A DNA stretch of 43,743 nt from Nitrospinota bacterium (GCA_009873655.1 WAIB01000021.1:1-43743); one strand, 5' to 3'. Shown: positions 18,831 through 27,097, numbered from the stretch's first letter. Numbers and translations: made by a program. Notes: generated by a model from the sequence alone, not told the origin.

Positions 18831-19037
18831 ATGGATATGGTTAATAAAAAGCTGCCATACGAACGAGACCCCATTCCTGAGGATAACAAGCCGCTAAAGT
18901 TTGAACCTGAAACCCTTGCGTCCAGAATAACTTTTGGCATAAGTGTCTGCCTGGGAATTTTTTTTCTTTCCCTGGTCGCCATAGGAATCTGGCAATCCTT
19001 CAATCAGTTTCTTGATTATTTAGGAACCTTATTTTAA
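18831..19037 (+). CDS. small single-span membrane protein
   Basis: About 69 residues from the ATG at 18831 (a second ATG at 18837). A charged cytoplasmic N-terminal half of about 35 residues is followed by one transmembrane segment, ITFGISVCLGIFFLSLVAIG, and a short tail. I do not recognise a family. It starts 13 bases after the cyclic-nucleotide-binding gene and ends 21 bases before the radical SAM gene, so it is probably in the same transcript. Confidence 0.65.
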   Translation: MDMVNKKLPYERDPIPEDNKPLKFEPETLASRITFGISVCLGIFFLSLVAIGIWQSFNQFLDYLGTLF

Positions 19038-19058
19038 TAACCAGATATATAAATCAAG

Positions 19059-20075
19059 GTGAAAAAACGCTCACAATTAATCGTTCCTGTTTTTATACCT
19101 CATGAAGGTTGTCCCTACCGTTGTGCATTTTGTAACCAGTCAAAAATTTCAGGAACCCAAAGCAAAAGCGACCAGGAAATAGTTCGTAATGCAATTAAAG
19201 AATATTTGGGTGCCCTTGAAAGGAATAGCTTGCCGGATGTGCGTGAAGTTGCTTTTTACGGGGGTAGTTTTACCGGGCTGGAAATTGAAAGGCAAAAGTA
19301 CCTTTTTGACGCAGTTCGACCCTGGATTGACTCAGGTCATATCCATTTAATCAGGGTGTCAACACATAGCTTGCTGGTAAATGAACGAAATATTTCTTTT
19401 TTAAAAGACAATCATGTGCGGATTGTTGAGTTGGGAATCCAGTCTACGAACAACCGGGTCTTGGATGCCGTGGGCAGACCCTGTGGGATGGAGACGGTAA
19501 AAGAAGCTGTCAATTCAATTCGAAAAAACGGGTTGGGACTCGGGTTGCAGTTGATGCCGGGTCTTCCGGAAGATGAAGAATCCATATTTATGCAATCTGT
19601 AAAGGATGTGATTGAACTTGAGCCTGATTTCGTAAGAATTTATCCCACCCTGGTTATAAAAAACACTCAACTCTATAAAATGTATGAGGACGGAAAATAC
19701 ACACCGTGGAGTCTGGATAGAATGGTCGGGTTGGTAAAGGAAGCTATGAACGAATTTAAAAATGCCAATATTCCTGTGATCCGGGTGGGTTTGCATGCAG
19801 ATCCATCCATGCTTGCAAATCTCGTTGCGGGCCCCTATCATCCCTCTTTCAGGTACCTGGTGGACAGTTTGATTGCCCGTGATAAAATGACGGCCTTGAT
19901 AGATCGTCTGGAAACTATTCCCGATAATATAACTTTTAAAGTGCCATCAAGGGAAGTTTCTTTGTATCTGGGTCATAAAAAAGATAATATTCGGAATTTA
20001 AAAAATAAATTTGGAATTGAAAAAATAGTTATTGACCATACGGCTAATCAGGAAGAATTGCAATTGGTTGCCTGA
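19059..20075 (+). CDS. radical SAM protein, Elp3/MiaB-like
   Basis: 338 residues with an N-terminal radical SAM cluster site CxxxCxxC (Cys18, Cys22, Cys25 in EGCPYRCAFCNQ), then FYGGSFTGLE and QLMPGLPEDEE, typical of the Elp3-type radical SAM branch. No acetyltransferase domain follows, so this is the short form often annotated simply as a radical SAM protein; in Firmicutes a relative is encoded beside rnc, as here. The substrate is unknown. The start is a GTG at 19059 with only a weak Shine-Dalgarno. Confidence 0.88.
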   Translation: MKKRSQLIVPVFIPHEGCPYRCAFCNQSKISGTQSKSDQEIVRNAIKEYLGALERNSLPDVREVAFYGGSFTGLEIERQKYLFDAVRPWIDSGHIHLIRVSTHSLLVNERNISFLKDNHVRIVELGIQSTNNRVLDAVGRPCGMETVKEAVNSIRKNGLGLGLQLMPGLPEDEESIFMQSVKDVIELEPDFVRIYPTLVIKNTQLYKMYEDGKYTPWSLDRMVGLVKEAMNEFKNANIPVIRVGLHADPSMLANLVAGPYHPSFRYLVDSLIARDKMTALIDRLETIPDNITFKVPSREVSLYLGHKKDNIRNLKNKFGIEKIVIDHTANQEELQLVA

Positions 20076-20113
20076 TCAATTGAGTTTTTAAATTATTATT
20101 GAAAGGGAAAATA

Positions 20114-20398
20114 ATGGTTACAATCGGAATGAACTACAAGATGATACCTGGAAAGGAAAAAATTTTTGAGGACGCTTTCACTGCTGTATTGGGTGTGATG
20201 GAGGAAATGGAAGGCCATTCAAAATCTTTCCTGTATAAAGATGTTAGCGATCCACAGTCCTACTTGATCGTTTCTGAATGGAGTGAGGAGCAGGCATTTA
20301 ACGATTTTATGGCATCGGATAAATTCAAGAATGTTGTAAACTGGGGAAAAGAAAATATTCTAGCGGGACGACCTTCCCATACCGTCTATAAACATTAA
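20114..20398 (+). CDS. antibiotic biosynthesis monooxygenase (ABM)-like domain protein
   Basis: 94 residues from the ATG at 20114, preceded by AAGGGAA; an in-frame TTG at 20099 is less likely. The whole protein is one dimeric ferredoxin-like ABM domain: IPGKEKIFEDAF, then a SFLYKDVSDPQSYLIVSEW strand pair and AFNDFMASDKF. Members include quinol monooxygenases and heme-degrading enzymes, but many are uncharacterised; no specific substrate can be named. Its stop codon overlaps that of the next, convergent gene. Confidence 0.85.
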   Translation: MVTIGMNYKMIPGKEKIFEDAFTAVLGVMEEMEGHSKSFLYKDVSDPQSYLIVSEWSEEQAFNDFMASDKFKNVVNWGKENILAGRPSHTVYKH

Positions 20399-20601
20399 TT
20401 TGCAGGTGTATGTTCATAGAGGCCATCACGAATGCAGCGTTTGACTTTCTTGTAAAATAATTCTGTGTCATGGGGAAGTTGTCCATCCAGCCGCCAGCGG
20501 ATTTTTAATATTTTTCCATCAGGGTGCTCGGTGACCGAAATTACTTCCCCGGTATTTCGTGACATGGGTTCATAAAGCGTGTCGCCAGTATTTATTTTCA
20601 T
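20395..20601 (-). CDS. conserved-looking small protein of unknown function
   Basis: 68 residues, predicted mostly beta: MKINTGDTLYEPMSRNTGEVISVTEH and ILKIRWRLDG suggest a small barrel, similar in feel to KOW/SH3-like folds, though I cannot assign one. No signal or membrane segment is seen. It is convergent with the ABM gene, sharing the bases TTAA at the two stops. It is divergent from the lipoyl-fold gene, with 122 bases between them. Confidence 0.6.
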   Translation of the reverse strand: MKINTGDTLYEPMSRNTGEVISVTEHPDGKILKIRWRLDGQLPHDTELFYKKVKRCIRDGLYEHTPAN

Positions 20602-20723
20602 ATTATATTTCCAAGGTTGATGGTGGAATTAGTTTATACATTTTAAACGGGAATTGCATTTTAATTCCGGGATAAGGGTATTAATTTCTTTTATACCCGG
20701 CCCCGTGAATTATAAAGGGAGGG

Positions 20724-20978
20724 ATGATGGAGGATTATATTGTCATGTGTGCGATGTATCCCACCATGACTTCGGGAAAGGTGGATAAGTTCCTGGTAAG
20801 AAAAGGGGATAAAGTCATACCTGGTACTGCTGTTGCCGAAATAATCTCTGAGGGTTATTTCACATTGCTTTCAGAAGTTGTGGGAGTGGTGAAAGAATTT
20901 TATGTTCAAGAGGGAGAATATGTAGAAGTAGATACGGCAATCATTGAAGTTGAATTGACGGAGCCTGAAGAAGAATAG
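20724..20978 (+). CDS. stand-alone lipoyl/biotinyl-fold protein without the modifiable lysine
   Basis: 84 residues that line up with a single lipoyl or biotinyl hammerhead domain: YPTMTSGKVDKFLVRKGDKV, then PGTAVAEI, then VVGVVKEFYVQEGEYVEVDTAI. At the hairpin tip, where carriers have DKA or MKM, this protein reads ISEGYFTLL, so it has no lysine to lipoylate or biotinylate. It may be a structural or binding relative, for example GcvH-like or an efflux-adaptor-like module, but it is cytosolic. Two tandem ATGs follow AAAGGGAGGG; the second (20727) has the better spacing. Its stop TAG directly abuts the mgtE stop on the other strand. Confidence 0.75.
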   Translation: MMEDYIVMCAMYPTMTSGKVDKFLVRKGDKVIPGTAVAEIISEGYFTLLSEVVGVVKEFYVQEGEYVEVDTAIIEVELTEPEEE

Positions 20979-22331
20979 CTAAAAAGCGGACAGAATTATT
21001 TTTGCCGTGACCAGATAAACAGCCAGACCGAGTATGTCATTGGCGACCGTAATAATTGGCCCGGTGCTTATTGCGGGGTCAATATCCAGATTGATAAAAA
21101 GAATGGGTGTCAGAGAACCCACCAGGGAGGCCAAAGACACCGCTAAAATAATCCCGGTACCCACTACCACTCCCAATAAAGGGTCGGCCTTTAATAACAC
21201 TTCTCCTGTAAGTCCTATTAATGTTCCGCATAAAACGCCGAAAATAGTTCCGTTAAGTATTCCCACTAGGATTTCATTTTTAACGATGTGCGCGATATTA
21301 TCTTCTTGAATATCCCCTGTCGCGAGGCCTCTGACAATAACCGTTGCCCCTTGAATTCCAACATTGCCTGCAAGTCCAATTACAAAAGGTATAAATAGTA
21401 TTATTGCGGCAAACTCTGTAAGGGTGCTGTCAAAAGCACCCAGTACCCATGCACTTATGATTCCCCCGATAAAGGTTGTAAAAAGCCAGGGCGCTCGGGC
21501 AATTATTTTGCTGCCCGTCTTTTTCGCAAAGGGGTCCACCTTTGCCGTGCCCACCATGGTGTAGATATCTTCACTGGCGATATCTTCCATGACACGGATT
21601 ACATCATCAAAAGTAACAACTCCATGGATTACGTTTTCTTCGTCAACTACTGGTAAGATACTAAGATGTTCCTGGCTCATTACGTTGGCTACTTTTTCGC
21701 AGGGATCATTTATATCCACTTTTGGAGTTTCGGGTCGAATGAACTCTTTGGCTGATGCGGAAGCCGGCGCATTGAGTAAATCGCGAAGCTTAAAAAAACC
21801 CAGTAATTTATCCTGGTTGTCCACCACATAAAAATAGGGTTGAGTATCCGAACTTGATTCCTGGCGGACTTTCGTGAAAATTTCAGCGGCAGGTTGATTC
21901 CATGATACTTTGTTGAACTCCGGAGTCATTAAGCCGCCAGCGGTTTCTTCTCCATACTGAATCAAGTCTTTTATTACTTCCGCATCCTGCTTTTCCATTT
22001 TACTCAGGATCTCTTCCTGAGTTTCATCGGAAAGCTCCTGAATTATATCGGTGGCTTCATCTTCAGCCATCTCATCAAGCAGATTTGCCAGGTAATTTTT
22101 ATCCAGAGTTTCCTGGATTTCCATCCTGCTGTCGATATCTGTCTCGTATAGCAGTACTTGTCGCTTACTATCGTCGTTCAGCAGGTGAAATATACGAACT
22201 TTATCCTCTGTTGAAAATTCATTTAGCCTGCGGGCAATTTCGAAGGGGTCCAATTCGTTAATGAAGGCAGCCAGGTCTGCTTCATTGATATTTTCATCTT
22301 TTAATGAATTTTTTATTTTATCAACAGGCAT
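20979..22331 (-). CDS. mgtE: magnesium transporter MgtE
   Basis: Inner-membrane Mg2+ channel gated by cytoplasmic Mg2+. 450 residues. The N-terminal superhelical MgtE_N domain covers about 20-130; a CBS pair about 135-258, including GGLMTPEF and SILPVVDEENVIHGVVT; the plug helix and five membrane helices run from about 280 to 450. The pore-region segments GLAGNVGIQGATVIVRGLA and DPAISTGPIITVANDILGL are present. No M-box riboswitch fits in the 82 bases upstream. It is convergent with the lipoyl-fold gene with no spacer. Confidence 0.95.
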   Translation of the reverse strand: MPVDKIKNSLKDENINEADLAAFINELDPFEIARRLNEFSTEDKVRIFHLLNDDSKRQVLLYETDIDSRMEIQETLDKNYLANLLDEMAEDEATDIIQELSDETQEEILSKMEKQDAEVIKDLIQYGEETAGGLMTPEFNKVSWNQPAAEIFTKVRQESSSDTQPYFYVVDNQDKLLGFFKLRDLLNAPASASAKEFIRPETPKVDINDPCEKVANVMSQEHLSILPVVDEENVIHGVVTFDDVIRVMEDIASEDIYTMVGTAKVDPFAKKTGSKIIARAPWLFTTFIGGIISAWVLGAFDSTLTEFAAIILFIPFVIGLAGNVGIQGATVIVRGLATGDIQEDNIAHIVKNEILVGILNGTIFGVLCGTLIGLTGEVLLKADPLLGVVVGTGIILAVSLASLVGSLTPILFINLDIDPAISTGPIITVANDILGLAVYLVTAKIILSAF

Positions 22332-22413
22332 AAAAATCTTTTCACTTTGGCTAAAATTAGCGTAATCTACCTATGTTCGAATATTATTGGCTATTCAGCT
22401 CTTACGAGGAACT

Positions 22414-22656
22414 ATGATTCTAAATATGTCCCACGAGGATAAAAAAAGATATAAGAAAACATTTTCCGAACGCAAAACCAGTACCAGGAAAAAAAGATCA
22501 ACCATACTATCAGATAAGACCAAAAACCTGTTATCCAAAAAATTTGATGACGGGCACCCCGAGGGCAAAGAGCAGGATGCTCCACAAATTGATCCTCATG
22601 TGAAGATGAATGACAATTATTTGCGAACGGGGCCTTACAAACCCAAGAAAAAATAG
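22414..22656 (+). CDS. small, highly charged protein of unknown function
   Basis: 80 residues from the ATG at 22414, which has GAGGA at good spacing; upstream TTG at 22387 is less likely. The N-terminal half is strongly basic (DKKRYKKTFSERKTSTRKKRS), and the protein ends in GPYKPKKK. It looks disordered and could bind nucleic acid; no family is recognised. It is divergent from mgtE, with its ATG 82 bases from the mgtE start. Confidence 0.55.
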   Translation: MILNMSHEDKKRYKKTFSERKTSTRKKRSTILSDKTKNLLSKKFDDGHPEGKEQDAPQIDPHVKMNDNYLRTGPYKPKKK

Positions 22657-22721
22657 TTGTCTTTATAGGTTGAATACAAAAATCGGAATTTCTTTGCGGC
22701 CGGGTTGTATGAAACTGAAAG

Positions 22722-22736
22722 CCCAGTGACACTGGG
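22722..22736 (-). terminator. hairpin at the 3' end of the GAF/HD-GYP gene
   Basis: CCCAGT (22722-22727) and ACTGGG (22731-22736) form a perfect 6-bp stem with loop GAC. Read on the minus strand, it lies 11 bases after the stop at 22747 and is followed by CTTTCAGTTTC. It is a plausible weak terminator between convergent genes. Confidence 0.4.
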
Positions 22737-22746
22737 TTGGGAAGGG

Positions 22747-24414
22747 CTATTTCTTGGCGGAACCGTTTTCGTGTTTTTCCTGGTAAATCTTGTAAATCTC
22801 GTTTTCAATAAATAATTCCACCAGGTCGTTGCATAATTCCCCTTTTTCTGACATGGACCTGAGTATCCGGTAGACGGTCTCCAAGGGCATTGCCTTTTTA
22901 TAAGGCCTGTCGGACGCGGTCAAGGCTTCAGCGATATCCGTCACAGCCATTAGTTTTCCTTCAAAGGGAATCTCATCCCCTTTCAACCCGAGCGGGTAGC
23001 CGTTTCCATTTATGAATTCATGATGCGCCCCTGCAAAATTGGGGATGTTTTTCAGCTTTTTGGTGAAAGGGATTTGTTGGAGCATGCGCAGGGTGACAGC
23101 GGCATGATCCTGCATTTTTTTCCTTTCTGCTTCTGTAATGCTGCCTCGACGGATAGAAAGGTTTAGGAGCTCGTCTTCGGATAGGAAAGGTTGTTCATTT
23201 CCTTCACTATCGATAAATTTTCTTTGAGATATTTCTTTAAGTCTTTCCAGAGTTTCATCTTCCAGAAATTCACCCGGTTCATTACACTTGTTGATGAATC
23301 CTCGAATATCAAACAATTCCTGGATTTGACTTTCTGATTCGGCATCCAGTTTTTTAATTTCGGCCGGGTCGGACCCATTCTGAAGCATTTCAACTTTCTT
23401 TTCCTGGCTCTCCAGTTTTACTTTTTGAATAATATAATCTATCCGGAGCCGGACATAATGGATGCGATCAAAAATGGTTTGTAGCTTTTTGGCTTTTTCA
23501 ACGATTTCAACAGGGGTGGTTACCTTGCCAATATCATGCATATACGCGGCAATTCTCAGTTCATACATTTGGTCCGGGTTGAACTTGACATCCTTGAATA
23601 CCCCTTCATCATAATCATGAATGAATTCAGCCATGGTCAGGGTGAGATCGGCTACCCGTCGAATATGACCCCCGGTGACGGGTGATTTTTCGTCAATCGC
23701 CGTTGCCATGACTTTAACAAAAGCTTCGAACAATTCGGTCATATTTGAAATTAGCTTGGCGTTGGTTATAGCAACAGCGGCCTGGGAAGCAAGGGATTCC
23801 GACAGGTTTTCATAATCCTGGGAAAATTCGATTACCTGGTTGTTGACAGGGTTTGTGGCATTCAACAATTGAAGGACTCCAATCACATCGTTGTCGTGGT
23901 TTTTCATAGGAACCACGAGCATGGACTTGGATCGGTATCCAGTGGATTGATCGAATTTTTTGGGTCCGGTGAAATCGAATAAATCGGTATCGTAAACGTC
24001 AGGAATGTTGACGGATTTTCCTTTGAGGGCTACGAAGGCGGAGACATTGGATTCTTTTAGTTCGACCGGTGGAAAGGGAATTGTCTCTCCGGTTTTCCCT
24101 CCCATCCGGATTTTCAAACTGTCATTTTGAACAATTTGAAAGCGAAGGGTGTTGTCTTCAACAATATACAAAGTACCGGCGTCAGCGTTGGTAAAGCTGC
24201 GTGCCTGGTCAACGATCATTTCAAGCAATATGTTCAGATCGTATACGCCTGAAAGAGCCCGACCTATATCCGACAACTTTCTTATTTGGTTTCCCAGCCG
24301 TTCCGCGTAGGCGCTAACTTCATCGACAACACTATGGAGTAGAGCATTTAGATTTTCATCTGGAGAAAGCCGTATCTTTCCTGGAACAGGATTTGATGGC
24401 GCTTGATCGTTCAT
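22747..24414 (-). CDS. GAF/HD-GYP phosphohydrolase with an insertion
   Basis: 555-residue cytoplasmic signalling protein. A helical N terminus leads into a GAF domain (about 50-215, including DAGTLYIVEDNTLRFQIVQN and VPMKNHDNDVIGVLQLLNA). Then comes an HD-GYP domain, likely a cyclic-di-GMP phosphodiesterase: GGHIRRVADLTL, AAYMHDIGK, and later HHEFINGNGYPLG and DIAEALTASDRPYKK. HD and GYP motifs are normally about 65 residues apart; here they are about 180 apart because of a mostly helical, charged insertion. HD-GYP residues are otherwise intact, so activity is possible. The ATG follows AAAGGCGAAAGAC. It appears to be a single-gene transcript. Confidence 0.92.
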   Translation of the reverse strand: MNDQAPSNPVPGKIRLSPDENLNALLHSVVDEVSAYAERLGNQIRKLSDIGRALSGVYDLNILLEMIVDQARSFTNADAGTLYIVEDNTLRFQIVQNDSLKIRMGGKTGETIPFPPVELKESNVSAFVALKGKSVNIPDVYDTDLFDFTGPKKFDQSTGYRSKSMLVVPMKNHDNDVIGVLQLLNATNPVNNQVIEFSQDYENLSESLASQAAVAITNAKLISNMTELFEAFVKVMATAIDEKSPVTGGHIRRVADLTLTMAEFIHDYDEGVFKDVKFNPDQMYELRIAAYMHDIGKVTTPVEIVEKAKKLQTIFDRIHYVRLRIDYIIQKVKLESQEKKVEMLQNGSDPAEIKKLDAESESQIQELFDIRGFINKCNEPGEFLEDETLERLKEISQRKFIDSEGNEQPFLSEDELLNLSIRRGSITEAERKKMQDHAAVTLRMLQQIPFTKKLKNIPNFAGAHHEFINGNGYPLGLKGDEIPFEGKLMAVTDIAEALTASDRPYKKAMPLETVYRILRSMSEKGELCNDLVELFIENEIYKIYQEKHENGSAKK

Positions 24415-24591
24415 AAGTCTTTCGCCTTTACGGGTTTACAAGGATCTTTCCAAACACCGTGCATTTATACAAATTAGATAACTAATTATGAATTAAAAAA
24501 TAAATTAAATCAATCCTATTGAAAAAAACGGGAAAAAGGCCGTTTTCCAAATACCCTTTCAAATCCAAAAATATTGAGAAATTGCTGATTA

Positions 24592-25395
24592 TTAGAAGTA
24601 GTCTTTTAATAATTGGGGTTCTTTGGACAACCAAATTTTCTTTCCACACACATTTACGAACAAGGGGTTGTTGGATTCGAAGAGGGTCAAATGCGATTGA
24701 TAAAGGTCTTCCGCATTTGTTCGGCAATCGCCATAGGCCTCCTTTTCTTCAGAAAATATTCCTTCCTCAAATTCTTTGATTCCTTCCTTGGAGCTTTTCC
24801 CGACAAAATATGACTTTAGCAATGGATCTTTAAGATTTTCCGGATTTTTCGCTGACTTGCGGAGGAGAAGTTTGATTCCCCTTGATGATTGAGATTCGAA
24901 AAGTCCCGCTCGAATGCAGGCGCGTTTGGATTTACCCGATTCCAAGGTCCATTTTTCGATGGCTTCTTTGGAATAGCCCATTGCGCCATAGGTGGCCAAC
25001 TGGTGGCGGATTACATAAAAAGTGGAATAGGTTACTATCACTTTTATGTCAAGCTGTTCTTCGAGTTTAGGGATGGGATCAAACGACAGCCGATTCGACT
25101 GCGCTATTGATTCTTTGCTGGCTTCAGCTATGGGTACTCCCACTTCTCCAAGAGCGGTGGCGTAAAACATATATTCAAATGGCTCCTGATTTTCAGCCTT
25201 GATTTGATTTACGCAATTGGGGTCGGAAATATCACCAAATATCGTTTTTGTGGCACCTTCAACAGTATAATCGGGATCCGGTTTGCCAAACCAATTGGCG
25301 ATTATAGTTGCGTCCTTACCAAACTTTTCACGAACCGCTTTAATCGCGGCCTGACCCATTACACCACTGCCACCAATGACTAAAAATTTGCTCAT
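24592..25395 (-). CDS. Rossmann-fold (SDR-like) protein
   Basis: 267 residues with an N-terminal dinucleotide-binding motif VIGGSGVMGQAA and a strand ending in YATALGEVGVP. It resembles atypical short-chain dehydrogenases, but the usual YxxxK is not obvious: the closest segment is YGAMGYSKEAIEKW. The substrate is unknown. GAGG seven bases before the ATG supports the start. It follows the periplasmic protein gene by 35 bases on the same strand and may be the last gene of a three-gene operon. Confidence 0.75.
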   Translation of the reverse strand: MSKFLVIGGSGVMGQAAIKAVREKFGKDATIIANWFGKPDPDYTVEGATKTIFGDISDPNCVNQIKAENQEPFEYMFYATALGEVGVPIAEASKESIAQSNRLSFDPIPKLEEQLDIKVIVTYSTFYVIRHQLATYGAMGYSKEAIEKWTLESGKSKRACIRAGLFESQSSRGIKLLLRKSAKNPENLKDPLLKSYFVGKSSKEGIKEFEEGIFSEEKEAYGDCRTNAEDLYQSHLTLFESNNPLFVNVCGKKIWLSKEPQLLKDYF

Positions 25396-25430
25396 AATAA
25401 ACCTCAGTTTTTTATTTTAAGTATATATTT

Positions 25431-26102
25431 TCAGGAACCACCCGTGCTTTCGTTGATATCCACATATGGAATATTGGCATTCTCAGCTAAAGCCTGATTC
25501 AAGTAATTGTCTTTTTCAAACAAGTTATCCAGTTCACGGGTCAGATCTGAGACCTTTTCAGGAATGGTTTCATCTATTTCACGGCGGTGGATTTTTGCTG
25601 CCAAAGATTCATAAGCATCGATATGGGGAATTGATTTTTGTATGGATTCCAATATGAATTCAGGATTTAATGAACGCTTCCTGTTTTTCAGGGAAAACCG
25701 GGTGAATTCAAACCATATATCAATTTCTGCTTCGCTTTTACCTAGTATAATCAATTCCTTTCTAAAACCTTCCTCACCTTTTTTATGAATTCCGTCTCGG
25801 ACATACCGGGCCACCTCGTTCATGGGAATCCCATTGAGAGTGTCACAAAGATATTCAAGATGAAAAATGATTGAATTCACCTTTCTATCGAGATTAATTG
25901 CAATAACAGAGTGTCCCTGGAGTTCGCGATTTTTCTCAAATAAACCCCATATGCCATCCAATTCCGCTACCCGCTCCCTTTTTTGATGCAAAGGTTTGAT
26001 ATTCGCATGGCATTGGGAAACTTCATCTTTATTTGCAAGGGAAAATTCTGGAACAAACAGAAATAATAAAAGGACCGTTGAAATAAAAAACCTTTCCATC
26101 AT
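25431..26102 (-). CDS. secreted/periplasmic protein of unknown function
   Basis: 223 residues with a classic cleavable signal peptide (FFISTVLLLFLFVPEFSLA, cleavage near ALANK-like SLA|NKD). The mature part is helical and charged, with two Cys (Cys31 region QCHANIK and EYLCDTL) that could form a disulfide. No family is recognised. It starts at one of two tandem ATGs (26102 or 26099), three bases after the HISG-repeat lipoprotein gene, so the two are probably translated together and may form a complex in the envelope. Confidence 0.65.
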   Translation of the reverse strand: MMERFFISTVLLLFLFVPEFSLANKDEVSQCHANIKPLHQKRERVAELDGIWGLFEKNRELQGHSVIAINLDRKVNSIIFHLEYLCDTLNGIPMNEVARYVRDGIHKKGEEGFRKELIILGKSEAEIDIWFEFTRFSLKNRKRSLNPEFILESIQKSIPHIDAYESLAAKIHRREIDETIPEKVSDLTRELDNLFEKDNYLNQALAENANIPYVDINESTGGS

Positions 26103-26105
26103 AAT

Positions 26106-26324
26106 TTATTGACCGCTGATATGAGAAGAGGAGGGCGCGCCGGAAATATGGGTTTTTCCACTGCCGCTGATATGTTCCTGGCTTATGTTTGTTTGGGGCT
26201 CAAGGGGATTTGCAGCCGGGCTTTCAATGACCTTTGATTTTTTCTCGGAGGCTTGTTTTTTTTCGGCCTCACCTGAACAGGATATTGAAAACGTTAATAA
26301 GAAAATGAATAGAATGGATTTCAT
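26106..26324 (-). CDS. small lipoprotein with three HISG motifs
   Basis: 72 residues: a signal peptide with lipobox FSISC (Cys16), a lysine/glutamate-rich linker, then a C-terminal tail in which HISG occurs three times about nine residues apart (EHISGSGKTHISGAPSSSHISGQ covers the tail in full, split here as EHISGSGKTHISG and APSSSHISGQ). The regularly spaced His could bind metal, but this is a guess. Two of the motifs share the identical 11-base DNA word CCGCTGATATG (26113-26123, 26164-26174), pointing to local duplication. No family is recognised. It is the first gene of a likely operon with the periplasmic protein. Confidence 0.6.
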   Translation of the reverse strand: MKSILFIFLLTFSISCSGEAEKKQASEKKSKVIESPAANPLEPQTNISQEHISGSGKTHISGAPSSSHISGQ

Positions 26325-26359
26325 GTTTGCGCCGCGGCCAGAATCAAGAGGTTTTGAAT

Positions 26360-26386
26360 TTATAGCTAATAATCATTTAAGTCAAT
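26360..26386 (-). promoter_or_regulatory. candidate promoter of the HISG lipoprotein operon
   Basis: Read on the minus strand: TTGACT (26386-26381), a 15-base spacer and TATAAA (26365-26360), about 36 bases before the ATG at 26324. Both boxes are 5 of 6 to consensus; the spacer is two bases short. Confidence 0.4.
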
Positions 26387-26435
26387 CACAATAAAAAGAG
26401 ACCTGATTTTAATTAGTTTGCAATCCTGCTTATTG

Positions 26436-26861
26436 TTAAAGGCTTGTTTTTCCCAGCTTCAGCAGCGTTTGAAACTCCTTTTTATTAATGGGCATAACGG
26501 ATAATCGCGATTGCTTGATCAATGCGATATCTGAAAGCTCCTTATGTGTTTTTATGACCTCAAGGGAGACAGGAACTTTAAAAGCCTTTAAAGGTTTTAA
26601 GTCCACGACAACCCATCGTTCGTCATCCGTTGTGGGATCGGGATAAGCCTCACGAGTCACCTCTGCAATCCCCACAATTTCCTTACCAATGACACTATGG
26701 TAAAAGAGAAGCTTGTCTCCTTTCTTCATGGCTTTCAAATTATTCCTTGCCTGGTAGTTGCGAACTCCATCCCAGTAAGTGCACCCGTCTTTTTCAAACT
26801 GTTGCCAGCTGTACTTGGAAGGCTCCTGTTTTACTATCCAAAAAGATTCTTTATTTTTCAT
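26436..26861 (-). CDS. EVE-domain protein (PUA-like)
   Basis: 141 residues forming one EVE domain: FWIVKQEPSKYSW at the start, then CTYWDGVRNYQARNNLKAM and KKGDKLLFYHSVIGKEIVGI. EVE domains (THYN1 family) read modified bases such as 5-methylcytosine or its derivatives in DNA or RNA, and the aromatic-rich pocket residues WDGVRNYQAR are present. The physiological ligand is unknown. It is a single gene, divergent from the aldolase pair, with no obvious Shine-Dalgarno. Confidence 0.92.
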   Translation of the reverse strand: MKNKESFWIVKQEPSKYSWQQFEKDGCTYWDGVRNYQARNNLKAMKKGDKLLFYHSVIGKEIVGIAEVTREAYPDPTTDDERWVVVDLKPLKAFKVPVSLEVIKTHKELSDIALIKQSRLSVMPINKKEFQTLLKLGKTSL

Positions 26862-27097
26862 AGTTTAGGTGTTTTAGTTAGAATTTACTTTAAATTTATT
26901 CATTGAGAAACAATTTTTCTGGAAAGGCGATTTTGTTAAAACCTCTGTCAATAAAGGAGTTAAAGATGGATGTTGCAATTATCTCATTGACGGAAAACTT
27001 CAATAGAAATATAATCGTTTTCTCCAATCTGTTGAAAATTATACTGCAATTTAGTTTGCTCGGGTGCCTTAAATGCCCGTTGGGAGATTTTAATATC

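Noticed and set aside
20602-20723. Possible riboswitch before the lipoyl-fold gene
   Set aside because: The 122 bases show no conserved aptamer pattern that I can recognise.
22332-22413. M-box magnesium riboswitch upstream of mgtE
   Set aside because: The space before the divergent gene is only 82 bases, too short for an M-box, and no matching helices are seen.
24519-24779. 86-codon plus-strand frame at the end of the Rossmann gene
   Set aside because: It overlaps the Rossmann-fold gene in antisense, has no ribosome site and has low-complexity composition.
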